DNA from: Levilactobacillus brevis | Lineage (GTDB): Bacteria > Bacillota > Bacilli > Lactobacillales > Lactobacillaceae | Reading direction: 5' to 3' | Assembly (NCBI GenBank): GCA_003666485.1 | Contig: CP032931.1 | Span: forward strand, 1,798,001-1,862,000 | Length of the DNA stretch: 64,000 nucleotides | Shown: positions 1 through 8,066 of the stretch, in pieces | How positions within the stretch are numbered: the stretch's first letter is position 1 | How the letters are laid out: each line of letters opens with the position of its first letter | The notes under the pieces: generated by a model | The model's database searches: none | What the model saw: only the letters and a program-made list of their open reading frames with translations | Told to the model about the DNA's origin: nothing | Position numbers and translations under genes: made by a program

Positions 1-14
1 ATTACTAGTGGTGC

Positions 15-54
15 GAAAAAAATGGCCCAACCGAGAATTTTCGGTGGACCATTT
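15..54 (-). terminator. Rho-independent terminator after the amino-acid ABC permease
   Basis: Read on the minus strand, a stem (AAATGG..CACCGA paired with TCGG..CCATTT, with a few mismatches) is followed by a run of seven T. It lies about 35 bases beyond the permease stop and ends the minus-strand transporter unit. Confidence 0.75.
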
Positions 55-90
55 CTAGTAGCTGCTAAAGAATCCACGCGCACGCCAACA

Positions 91-780
91 TTAAATCATT
101 TTCATGTGAATTGCTTTTCGGTCATAGTCTAAATACCGTTCCAGCTGATTCTGTCCTGCCGTCAAGACCACGCAGCACAGCCAGTACAGGATGGCAATCG
201 TGATGTAGATGGTCATGTAATCCTGATTGGCCCCGGCCACGATCTTGGCGTCCATGAACATTTCGGTCACCGTGATCATGGCGGCTAGCGAAGTCCCCTT
301 GAACATGTCGAGCAAGATGTTGCCCAACGCGGGAATGCTGATGCGGAAGGCTTGTGGAATGATGATTAACCGCATGACTTTCCGATAGGGTAAGCCAATC
401 GAGTAGGCCGCCTCGTATTGCCCGTGGTCGATCCCCAGAAACGAGGACCGGAAGACCTCGGACACGAAGGCCGCCGCACCAATGGTAAACGAGATGATAG
501 CCGCCGGAATCGCCGTGAGGCCAAAGCCAAAGTAGACGATGAACAAGACAACTAGCATCGGCACGCCACGCATGAAGGAGATGTACGCCCGCGCGATCCA
601 GTGGAGCACCCGAATGTGGCTGAGCTGAGCCAGCGTGAGGAACATCCCCAAGATGGTGGCCAACACAAAGGCCATGACGGTCAGGTAGATGGTCATCGGT
701 AGGCCCGCTAGAATTTGGGGAATCGACGACCACGCCAGTTTGGCATTAAAGAAGCCCGGAATCGAGAAATACTTGAGCAC
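91..780 (-). CDS. Amino-acid ABC transporter permease (polar amino acid family)
   Basis: Inner-membrane subunit of a polar amino-acid importer. The 229-residue protein is hydrophobic, with about five predicted membrane segments. From residue 123 it carries the EAA loop (EAAYSIGLPYRK, then a PQAFR stretch and ALGN) that docks the ATPase in HisM/GlnP-type permeases. The start is GTG with AGGTGG seven bases upstream. It sits 19 bases downstream of the substrate-binding protein and is co-transcribed with it. A terminator follows, so no ATPase gene is in this unit; the ATPase must be encoded elsewhere or shared. The substrate (for example glutamine, cystine or arginine) cannot be read from the sequence. 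Confidence 0.9.
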   Translation of the reverse strand: MLKYFSIPGFFNAKLAWSSIPQILAGLPMTIYLTVMAFVLATILGMFLTLAQLSHIRVLHWIARAYISFMRGVPMLVVLFIVYFGFGLTAIPAAIISFTIGAAAFVSEVFRSSFLGIDHGQYEAAYSIGLPYRKVMRLIIIPQAFRISIPALGNILLDMFKGTSLAAMITVTEMFMDAKIVAGANQDYMTIYITIAILYWLCCVVLTAGQNQLERYLDYDRKAIHMKMI

Positions 781-799
781 AGTGGCGCCACCTGTCTTT

Positions 800-1678
800 C
801 TATTGGCCCGTGTACTTGGACTTGATCGTGAAGTTCTTGGCGATCTTGACGTTTGGCTTCTTTGTCACGTCGGCGCCGTAGTACTTCTCGGACAACTTCT
901 TGATCGTACCGTCCTTCAAGAGCTTCTTGACTTCTTTGTTGATTTCAGCCTTGAGCTTGGTGTTGCTCTTCTTCATCAAGATACCGACCCCTTGGCCGTC
1001 ATCGGTGGTGGTGAAGTACATGTTCTTGACCAAGTGTAAGCCGTTGTTCGGGATAGCCTTCAACGCCAATTTTTGCAGGTAGTAATCGTTCATGATGAAA
1101 TCGGTTTTACCATTCTTAACATCTTTCAGGTAAACATCGTTGGAGACGTTATCGTAGTTGACCAGTTTGGCCCCTAATTGTTGCGCCAGTCGTTGATAAC
1201 CGGTCCCAGCTTCACCCGCAGACTTCTTGCCTTTGATATCGGACCAGTTGTGGATGCCGGAATCATTGCTGTTGCGGACCATGATACTGTTAAATGAGTG
1301 CTTGTAGACCGTGGACAAGGCGTACTTATCCTTACGGGCTGGGGACAGACCAAAGTCGTTGGCCGCCATGTCAGCCTTACCGGAGCTGACCGCGGTCAAT
1401 TGGCCGTCGACACTGAGTTCCTTGAACTGGACTTTCTTATGTAAGCCCTTGGCAACCGCCCGAACGACTTCCACGTCGAACCCAGTCAGCTTGCTGTTCT
1501 TGGACGTGTGAAACGACGTGGGATACAGCGTTCCGGACGTCGCCACGATCAAGGTCTTCTTGTTAGCGACCTTGGTGTTCGTTGACTCTGATGAGGACTT
1601 CCCGCAACCAACGAGACCGACACCCATCACTAAGCTTAACCCTAAACCTAAAACCAACCATTTTTTCGTCTTATTCAT
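800..1678 (-). CDS. Amino-acid ABC transporter substrate-binding lipoprotein
   Basis: Extracellular solute-binding protein, family 3 (SBP_bac_3). The N-terminus has lysines, a hydrophobic stretch and a lipobox (LVGC), so it should be lipid-anchored outside the membrane. The mature part has the typical beginning after a Ser/Thr-rich linker (TLIVATSGTLYPTSF) and a GFDVEVVRAVAKGL segment. The ATG chosen has AAAGGAA about nine bases upstream; an in-frame TTG lies one codon earlier. It precedes the permease in the same minus-strand unit, behind a TTGTAA/TATACT promoter. No ATPase accompanies them. Substrate unknown. Confidence 0.9.
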   Translation of the reverse strand: MNKTKKWLVLGLGLSLVMGVGLVGCGKSSSESTNTKVANKKTLIVATSGTLYPTSFHTSKNSKLTGFDVEVVRAVAKGLHKKVQFKELSVDGQLTAVSSGKADMAANDFGLSPARKDKYALSTVYKHSFNSIMVRNSNDSGIHNWSDIKGKKSAGEAGTGYQRLAQQLGAKLVNYDNVSNDVYLKDVKNGKTDFIMNDYYLQKLALKAIPNNGLHLVKNMYFTTTDDGQGVGILMKKSNTKLKAEINKEVKKLLKDGTIKKLSEKYYGADVTKKPNVKIAKNFTIKSKYTGQ

Positions 1679-1718
1679 CAATTTTCATTCCTTTCAGTTT
1701 GTGACCTAAGACTTTTTA

Positions 1719-1747
1719 AGTATAACTACTTGGAAACGCTTTTACAA
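1719..1747 (-). promoter_or_regulatory. Promoter of the amino-acid ABC unit with a cre-like element
   Basis: On the minus strand TTGTAA, 17 bases, then TATACT. Within it, on the plus strand, TTGGAAACGCTTTTA (1730..1744) fits the CcpA cre consensus WTGNAANCGNWNNCW except at one position. Carbon-catabolite repression of this transporter is an inference. Confidence 0.5.
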
Positions 1748-1755
1748 CCAGTACG

Positions 1756-1764
1756 TGGTAGAAT
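1756..1764 (+). promoter_or_regulatory. Probable extended -10 promoter of the amidase
   Basis: TG-G-TAGAAT is an extended -10 motif about 155 bases before the amidase start. No convincing -35 is present. It lies back to back with the minus-strand transporter promoter. Confidence 0.4.
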
Positions 1765-1919
1765 GAAGATATTAACTTACCAATAATTAGTGGCTGCTTT
1801 AGGATTACCGGTCATTAATGCGTGTCACAAATTTTTTAATAACTTGGTGAGTGAAGGTAAAGGTTGGCTGCGACTTGGTCGTCGTGGCTGGGTTACATAG
1901 ATTATAGGAGGCGGTTGTA

Positions 1920-3407
1920 TTGGCAATTACGGATTGGATTGGGACCCCGGCGTTGACTTGGGCGAAACGTGTACGGTCAGGTGAGGTCACTAGCCAGGAA
2001 CTGATCGAACGGGCGCTGGCGGAGATCGACCGGCAGAACCCGGCACTCAACGCGGTCATTACCACGCGACGCGATAAGGCGTTACAAGAGGCGGCAGCGC
2101 TGGAAGACCACGGTCAGCCATTCTTGGGCGTGCCTCTGTTACTCAAGGGATTGGGGCAACAGCTCAAGGGTGAATCGAGCACCAGCGGCTCTCGGTTGTT
2201 AAAGGACAACGTGGCGCAGCAGACCAGCTTCTTCGTGGAGGCGCTCCAACGGGCGGGGTTCATCGTGATCGGGCAGACCAATTTTCCGGAATTTGGTTTT
2301 AAGAACATTACCGATGCACAGATCTACGGTGACGCCCACAACCCGTGGAACACCGACTATCAACCCGGCGGATCCTCCGGTGGTGCCGGTGCGGCCGTGG
2401 CGGCTGGAATGGTCCCGCTAGCTGCCGGCAGTGACGGTGGTGGGTCGATTCGGATTCCATCATCATGGTCCGGAACGATTGGGTTGAAGCCGACGCGGGG
2501 CCGGGTCCCCGTTGGTCCTGGTGACTGGCGATCCTGGGAAGGGGCAGCCATCGACTTTGGCTTGACCCGGTCCATGGCCGACACGGCGGCCTTGTTGGAC
2601 AGCCTGCAGACGATTCAGCCGGCCGCGGTCTTCCAGCAACCCTTAGAACGGCCCGGGTTCCTGGCACAACTCGATCAACCGGTCCAACCGGGTGTGATTG
2701 GCTACACGACTGAATCGCCGGTCGGGACACCGGTCAGTCCGGATGCTGTCCAGGCGGTCAGAGACGCCGTGACCTTCCTGAGTGATCAGGGCTTTGACGT
2801 GGAAGAGGTCAAGAACCCCATCGACGGTGTGGCACTGATGGAAAGCTACTACACCATGAATGCTGGTGAGACGGCGGCCTTCATGGGCCAAATGCAAGCC
2901 GGTCTGGGGCGGCCACTGACTGCCGACGACATGGAACTACTGACCTGGGCACTGTACCAGACGGGGCTGAACACCACGGCTGCGGAATACAGTTTGTCGT
3001 TAGGCCAGTGGGACCAAGCCGCTTGGCAAATGGCACAATTGCACGCCAAATACCCAGTGATCTTGACGCCGACCACGGCCTGGGCAGCCCCTAAGGTCGG
3101 GGATACCTTGGTTTCGGCGGAGAACACCGCCAAGATGGCCGACATTGCCAGCCTGAAGCCGGCCGCGCAAAAGCAGTTGATCTATGACCAATGGTTACCC
3201 GCACTGACGCGGTCGCCATTTACCCAACAGGCCAACCTGACCGGTGAACCGGCACTGAGCCTCCCTACGGCTGTGACGGCGGAAGGACTACCATTGGGCA
3301 TCCAATTCAATGCCGGTAAGGGACAAGAAGCCGTTCTCCTGAGGCTTGGGGCTTTATTTGAACGCGCAGGTAAGTTAAAATTGTTACATCAGACTATTTT
3401 AGATTAA
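1920..3407 (+). CDS. Amidase (amidase signature family)
   Basis: Serine hydrolase of the amidase-signature superfamily (GatA-like fold) that hydrolyses a carboxamide; the natural substrate is unknown. The Ser-cisSer-Lys triad is readable: Lys76 in LLLKG, the cis-serine in GGSSGG (about 152-153) and the nucleophile Ser176 in GSDGGGSIRIPS. The 495-residue length is normal. The start is TTG, preceded by AGGAGG. It is followed after 15 bases by an oligopeptide-binding protein on the same strand, so the two are probably co-transcribed. It is not the tRNA amidotransferase GatA by context, since no gatC or gatB is nearby. Confidence 0.88.
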   Translation: MAITDWIGTPALTWAKRVRSGEVTSQELIERALAEIDRQNPALNAVITTRRDKALQEAAALEDHGQPFLGVPLLLKGLGQQLKGESSTSGSRLLKDNVAQQTSFFVEALQRAGFIVIGQTNFPEFGFKNITDAQIYGDAHNPWNTDYQPGGSSGGAGAAVAAGMVPLAAGSDGGGSIRIPSSWSGTIGLKPTRGRVPVGPGDWRSWEGAAIDFGLTRSMADTAALLDSLQTIQPAAVFQQPLERPGFLAQLDQPVQPGVIGYTTESPVGTPVSPDAVQAVRDAVTFLSDQGFDVEEVKNPIDGVALMESYYTMNAGETAAFMGQMQAGLGRPLTADDMELLTWALYQTGLNTTAAEYSLSLGQWDQAAWQMAQLHAKYPVILTPTTAWAAPKVGDTLVSAENTAKMADIASLKPAAQKQLIYDQWLPALTRSPFTQQANLTGEPALSLPTAVTAEGLPLGIQFNAGKGQEAVLLRLGALFERAGKLKLLHQTILD

Positions 3408-3422
3408 TGAGGAGCGAACGTT

Positions 3423-5072
3423 TTGAAGGGAAAACAACTAGGTATTTTAATGGGGGCAGCGTTACTGGTTGCTGGGGGCTTGGCCGCTTGCGGTAAGTCT
3501 TCGACCAGTACGTCCAAGTCGGGGCAATTGGCGGCTGATCAGTCGGTCAAACTCGCAGCCAAGGCAGAGGTCACCACGCTGGATGTGTCAAAGGCATCGG
3601 ATTCCAGCAGTTTGACCATGCTGTACCATACGCAAGAAGGGCTCTACCGGCTCGGTAAGAATGAAAAATTGGTCAACGCACTGGCCACGAAGATGACCAA
3701 GTCCAAGGACGGTAAGCAGTATACGTTTAAACTGCGGTCCGATAACCACTGGAACGACGGCAAGCCGGTCACGGCCCAGGACTTCGTTTACTCCTGGCGG
3801 CGGACGGCCAACCCGAAGACGGCTTCCGAGTATGCGTACTTGCTGGCCGGCATCAAGAACTTTAACCAGGTTCAAAACGGCAAGGTCGCACCGAGTCAAT
3901 TGGGGGTTAAGGCCGTTGATAAGCACACGTTACAGGTCACTTTAAGCAAACCCGTGGCTTATTTCAAGCTGTTACTGGCCTTCCCAACCTTCTTCCCCCA
4001 GGAGCAAAAGGTCGTTGAGAAGTACGGCAGTGACTACGGTCATTCCAGCCAGCAAACGGCGTACGACGGGCCATTTACCATGACCAAGTGGCAAGGGACC
4101 AGTCAGAGCTGGACGTTGAAGAAAAACACCAAGTTCTGGGACAAGAAGGGCATCACGTTAAAGCAGATGCATTTCCAAGTGGTCGCTGACCCGTCGACCG
4201 GGTTGAGCCTCTTCCAGAAGAAGGAATTGGACGCCACGACCTTGGACGGGACGCAGGTGGCTAACCTGAAGAACAACAAGGAAATGAAGACCTTCATTGG
4301 TGGCAGCACCTACTACATGCAGATGAACCAAAAGAAGGTTAAGGCGCTACGGAACTTGAAGGTTCGGCAAGCACTGTCCATGGCGATCGATAAGGAACAA
4401 CTGGCCAAGAGCGTGTTGCGCGACGGGTCCAAGGCACCATTAGGCTTCGTGTCACAAAACCTGTCACGTAACCCGAAGACCAACGCCGACTTTGCCAAGG
4501 ACGCCTACGTTAAGTCTGGGGTGACCTATGATTTGAAACAGGCCAAGACGTTGATGAAGGCGGGGCTCAAGGCCACTGGCACCAAGAAGCTGAACCTGAC
4601 GCTGATGGCTGACGATACCAGCGTGACTAAGACGGTCGCCCAATACGTGCAAGCAGAACTCCAGAAGCTGCCAAACGTGAAGGTCACGATCAACACGTTG
4701 CCTTACAAGACGCGATTGAGCCGGTCTAGCACCGGGAACTTCGAGCTGGTCTTGACGAACTGGGGCGCGGACTTCGCCGACCCAATCAACTTCCTATCCT
4801 TGATGAGCACCGGTAATACCAATAACAACGGTGACTTTTCGGATGCCAAGTACGACAGCTACGTCAAGGCGTCTGAAAATAAGGATGCCAATGATCCAAC
4901 GGCTCGTTACCAAGACCTGGTCAACGCCGAAAAGCGGTTGATGTCGCAACAAGGGGTCATCCCATTGTACCAACCAGCCACGGTCGAAATGTGGAACGAC
5001 AAAGTCTCCGGTTACGTTTGGAATCCAGCGGGGATGAGTCGCGGGTACCAGTGGATGAAGGTTGAAAAGTAA
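3423..5072 (+). CDS. Oligopeptide ABC transporter substrate-binding lipoprotein (OppA-like)
   Basis: Family 5 solute-binding protein that captures peptides at the cell surface for an Opp-type importer. It has a signal peptide with lipobox LAAC and lipidated Cys23. It also carries the family hallmarks YTFKLR, WNDGKPVTAQDFVYSWRR and RQALSMAIDKEQL, and the C-terminal PLYQP region. The 549 residues match full-length OppA. The start is TTG with GAGGAG upstream. Directly behind the amidase, it may be a stand-alone receptor, since no opp permease or ATPase genes are in the window. Confidence 0.9.
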   Translation: MKGKQLGILMGAALLVAGGLAACGKSSTSTSKSGQLAADQSVKLAAKAEVTTLDVSKASDSSSLTMLYHTQEGLYRLGKNEKLVNALATKMTKSKDGKQYTFKLRSDNHWNDGKPVTAQDFVYSWRRTANPKTASEYAYLLAGIKNFNQVQNGKVAPSQLGVKAVDKHTLQVTLSKPVAYFKLLLAFPTFFPQEQKVVEKYGSDYGHSSQQTAYDGPFTMTKWQGTSQSWTLKKNTKFWDKKGITLKQMHFQVVADPSTGLSLFQKKELDATTLDGTQVANLKNNKEMKTFIGGSTYYMQMNQKKVKALRNLKVRQALSMAIDKEQLAKSVLRDGSKAPLGFVSQNLSRNPKTNADFAKDAYVKSGVTYDLKQAKTLMKAGLKATGTKKLNLTLMADDTSVTKTVAQYVQAELQKLPNVKVTINTLPYKTRLSRSSTGNFELVLTNWGADFADPINFLSLMSTGNTNNNGDFSDAKYDSYVKASENKDANDPTARYQDLVNAEKRLMSQQGVIPLYQPATVEMWNDKVSGYVWNPAGMSRGYQWMKVEK

Positions 5073-5130
5073 AGTTTTCAGTTAAGTTTACGTAAATCGA
5101 AAAAAGAACAGACGAGTTTTTCTATGAAAG

Positions 5131-5158
5131 TAGTTGGCGATTGTCAGCTGCTTTTTTA
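5131..5158 (+). terminator. Terminator after the oligopeptide-binding protein
   Basis: GTAGTTG pairs with CAGCTGC (with G-U pairs) around an 8-base loop and is followed by TTTTTTATTTTT. It is a modest stem with a clear T tract. Confidence 0.6.
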
Positions 5159-5204
5159 TTTTTCCGAAAAAGTTTGTGAACTTGCGCAGAAATCAAAATC
5201 GTAA

Positions 5205-5233
5205 TTGAAATTAATTATGAAACATGTTATACC
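5205..5233 (+). promoter_or_regulatory. Promoter of the murQ locus
   Basis: TTGAAA, 17-base spacer, TATACC, about 65 bases before the murQ start. Confidence 0.7.
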
Positions 5234-5246
5234 TAGATTAGTGGGA

Positions 5247-5261
5247 ATGAAAGCGAATACA
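5247..5261 (+). promoter_or_regulatory. CcpA cre site downstream of the murQ promoter
   Basis: ATGAAAGCGAATACA matches the cre consensus WTGNAANCGNWNNCW at every position. It lies about 14 bases beyond the -10 box, a place where CcpA binding represses. Glucose repression of amino-sugar recycling fits this location. Confidence 0.7.
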
Positions 5262-5299
5262 TAACCGCGAGAATTAATCGGAGTTGGAGGCTGACACTT

Positions 5300-6210
5300 A
5301 TGCAATTTGATGATTTACTGACAGAACAACGTAATCACCGGTCTACCCACATTGACCGGGAGTCTACTTTAGAGATGGTTGCGACAATCAACCGGGAGGA
5401 TCACCGAGTCGCACGCGCCGTGCAAAAGCAATTGCCCCAAATTGCCGCGGCCATTGATGCGGCCTATCCGCTGTTTGACCAGGGCGGCCGGCTGATCTAC
5501 GTCGGGGCCGGCACTTCTGGTCGACTGGGCGTCATTGATGCCACGGAGCTACAACCGACCTATGGCTTGAGCGGCGAGCAGACGTTTGGGCTGATTGCCG
5601 GGGGTGAAGCGCACTGACGCACACGGTCAAGGCGGCAGAGGATTCCGTTGAAATGGCCCAGGCCGATATGGCAGGCGTTGACTTGACCGACAAGGATATC
5701 GTTATCGCCAGCGCGGCTTCGGGCCAAACGGCGTATACGCTGGCAGCGCTACGGTTCGCGCAGGATCATGGTGCGGTGGGCATTGGCTTTTCGTGTATCG
5801 AAGGGAGTCCCTTGGCAGAGCTGGCGGATTACCCGATCACGCCGGTCGTGGGCCCCGAGATCATCACGGGAGCCACGCTGTTGAAGGCGGGGACTGCCGA
5901 GAAGATGGTCTTAAACATGCTGTCGACGGGCATCATGATCAAGACGGGCAAGGTCTATCAAAACCTGATGATCAACGTGGTGCCAACCAACGATAAGACG
6001 TTTGAACGGGCCAAGAAGATCATCGCTGAAGCGACCCAAACGTCAACGCTGGCTGCGGAACGGGCCCTGGAACGCTCCGACAACAATGTGCCATTGGCCA
6101 TCGTATTGATTGAGACCAAGGGCACCATCGCCGAGGCCAAGGCGTTGCTCGCGGCCACGGGCGGCCACGTGTCGCAAGCGGTCAAGCTGAGCGATACCAA
6201 GGTGAAATAA
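5300..6210 (+). pseudogene. murQ: N-acetylmuramic acid 6-phosphate etherase, frameshifted
   Basis: MurQ cleaves the lactyl ether of MurNAc-6-phosphate to give GlcNAc-6-phosphate and D-lactate in cell-wall recycling. The reading frame opens normally (ATG with GGAG/GGAGG before it) through the sugar-isomerase motif GAGTSGRLGVIDATELQPT. It then hits TGA at 5615. The family sequence resumes in the -1 frame from about 5611 (ALTHTVKAAEDS, then SAASGQTAYTLAAL) and runs to the stop at 6210. A single missing base between about 5608 and 5614 accounts for this, and restoring it gives about 303 residues, the normal MurQ length. It could also be a sequencing error or programmed slippage, but there is no strong slippery heptamer at the break. 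Confidence 0.85.
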
Positions 6211-6549
6211 GACACTAGCGTTGCCAGAATGCCTCCGTCAGCCAGTGGCTTCACCTGTCGTGGGTGTCCACTGCGGGGTGGGGGTTTCATCCTTTAAAAT
6301 GTTAATATGACCGATGAGGGTGTAGTCAAGACTGTTGTGACAGCAGGGGCTACGCTCTTTTTGTCTAGCTCTGAAGATGCTCGGTGCTGGTGGTATGACG
6401 TATTCAGCCGAGTTTGGACTAACCCGTCAGCAGCTAGTGTGGGAGCGCATGATTTTTTGATATGTAGTTAAGGATGTCATAAGCGCTGATACAGTAGTGT
6501 TGGGTGATGTGCTTCTACGTTGCTGTGAACCATCTCCCGTAGCCGAGAG
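6211..6549. other. Gap after murQ without a recognisable gene
   Basis: No supported gene here. A loose stem near 6314-6357 (GAGGGTGTAG opposite CTACGCTC, then TTTTTG) could end murQ transcription. The segment CTGTTGTGACAGCAG is reminiscent of the GTTGTCACAGCA motif inside the intergenic repeats, suggesting decayed repeat sequence. Confidence 0.35.
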
Positions 6550-6656
6550 TTCGCCAAATATGGGTTCAGCCGAGGTGTCGAGACCGCACTTTGGCTCGAC
6601 CCGTCCGCCCACAGCGACACGACCCATATTTGGCGAACGGTAAGGCGGCCAGCAAG
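6536..6656 (+). repeat. Intergenic repeat copy A (hairpin module only)
   Basis: It starts with CCGTAGCCGAGAGTT and ends with ATTTGGCGAACGG-TAAGGCGGCCAGCAAGGAC, the same right end as the copies near 13.07, 20.70 and 52.06 kb. It forms a hairpin with a perfect 16-base stem: TTCGCCAAATATGGGT at 6550-6565 pairs with its complement at 6622-6637. An inner stem of GTCGAG with CTCGAC lies in the loop. No long middle section is attached. Confidence 0.8.
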
Positions 6657-6726
6657 GACAATGTCACCAGTCACCAAAATAGGTTAGACAAATCCCGAAC
6701 GATTCCGGAGAAAAAGGCAGAAGAAA

Positions 6727-6755
6727 CTTGACTGGTCCACACCAATTCTCTATAC
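6727..6755 (+). promoter_or_regulatory. Promoter of the aldo/keto reductase
   Basis: TTGACT, exactly 17 bases, TATACT: a near-consensus sigma-A promoter ending 36 bases before the start codon. Confidence 0.85.
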
Positions 6756-6791
6756 TTTATTCTAGGTATAAGTGGAAAGGAATGTGGCAGA

Positions 6792-7781
6792 ATGTATCTT
6801 GCAGATGAACACCGTTACGAAAAAATGCCAATCAGACGGGCAGGGAACACCGGGTTCCAATTACCCGCCATCTCATTTGGGATGTGGCATAGTTTTGGGG
6901 AGAACGCCAACTATGGCGATACCCGCGACATTATCCTGAAGGCCTTTGACGCCGGGATTTTTAGTTTTGACCTAGCGGCGAACTATGGTCCTGGTTCTTA
7001 CGCGGCCGAAAGTCTCTTTGGTGAGGTGTTTAAGCGCGAACTGAAGCCTTACCGTGACGAATTGGTCATCAGTAGTAAGGCCGGGTTCCACATGTGGCCA
7101 GGGCCTTATGGGCAAATGAGTTCCCGCAAGGCGCTGACGGCTTCTTTGGACCGCTCGCTGCAAGCGTTAGGCTTGGACTACGTGGACATTTACTATAGCC
7201 ACCGGTTTGACCCAGAAACCTCGCCGGAAGAAACGGCCGTGGCCTTAAATGACCTGGTTCGGCAAGGCAAGACGCTGTACGTGGGGATTTCTAACTACAC
7301 CAAGCCACAAGCAGAAGCGATGATCAAGATCTTTAAGGACCTGCACACGCCGTTTGTGGTCGACCAAGTCTCATACAACATGTTGAATCAGACGGCCAAT
7401 GATGATGGCTTATTCGACATGCTGGCGCAAAACAACGCTGGGGCGATTGCGTACGGTCCACTGTCTGAAGGCCTGTTGACGGATAAATACCTGGACGGGA
7501 TTCCCGCCGATGTTGACATTCACTGGTCCAACGAATTCATCTTGGACGATGGCCGTGACAAGATGACCCAAAAGCTGCAAGCGCTGAACAAGATTGCGCA
7601 CAGTCGCGGGCAAAAGTTGTCCCACATGGCGTTGGCTTGGCTCTTACACAACCCGGTCATCACCAGTGTCATCACTGGGGCATCGAAGGCGAGCCATTTA
7701 CAAGAAAATGTTAAGGCCGTTCAAAACCTGGAATTTGATCCAGAAGAATTGGCCGCAATTGATAAGATTTTAAAGGCTTAA
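6792..7781 (+). CDS. Aldo/keto reductase (YghZ / glyceraldehyde-3-phosphate reductase-like)
   Basis: Cytoplasmic NADPH-dependent oxidoreductase of the aldo/keto reductase barrel family. The catalytic tetrad can be read as Asp60 and Tyr65 (DLAANYG), Lys96 (SSKAGF) and His137 (YYSHRFD). The subgroup signature GPGSYAAESLFG, and the overall resemblance to E. coli YghZ (L-glyceraldehyde 3-phosphate reductase), suggest detoxification of an aldehyde. That role is inference. The 329 residues are full length, with AAAGGAAT before the ATG. It is a single-gene unit with its own strong promoter and terminator. Confidence 0.9.
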   Translation: MYLADEHRYEKMPIRRAGNTGFQLPAISFGMWHSFGENANYGDTRDIILKAFDAGIFSFDLAANYGPGSYAAESLFGEVFKRELKPYRDELVISSKAGFHMWPGPYGQMSSRKALTASLDRSLQALGLDYVDIYYSHRFDPETSPEETAVALNDLVRQGKTLYVGISNYTKPQAEAMIKIFKDLHTPFVVDQVSYNMLNQTANDDGLFDMLAQNNAGAIAYGPLSEGLLTDKYLDGIPADVDIHWSNEFILDDGRDKMTQKLQALNKIAHSRGQKLSHMALAWLLHNPVITSVITGASKASHLQENVKAVQNLEFDPEELAAIDKILKA

Positions 7782-7794
7782 TTGGCCGAAAAAC

Positions 7795-7841
7795 GAGAGG
7801 TACCAGGCGTTCATCTAGGGTGAATGTCTGATGCCTCTTTT
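7795..7841 (+). terminator. Terminator after the aldo/keto reductase
   Basis: A 17-base imperfect stem (AGAGG..GTTC paired with GAATG..CCTCT) is followed by TTTT. Confidence 0.75.
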
Positions 7842-8066
7842 GTCACTAAGGCGCGCCTATCCGTCAATGGCTGTGGGAAGGGCGTGGGGTGACGCAGCAG
7901 TTTGCGCTTGAAAATGACTGGGGTGTCAATTTTCATAAAAATAGTCGCAAAAAACCAGGAGCCATGGGGTATAATAAAACTTAGGCTACGCTATGTGCGT
8001 TTGTCGCGGGGTCGTTGCGGCGAGCGTTTCAGAAACTGAAGTTAAATCTAGACGGTGGGGGTTACT

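Noticed and set aside
122-733. A 203-residue open frame overlapping the ABC permease on the same strand
   Set aside because: It is a shadow in another frame of a clear permease, has low-complexity His/Asp-rich translation and no ribosome site.
2308-2730. Long antisense frames inside the amidase gene
   Set aside because: Arg/Pro/Ser-rich translation typical of the reverse strand of GC-rich coding DNA; no family resemblance.
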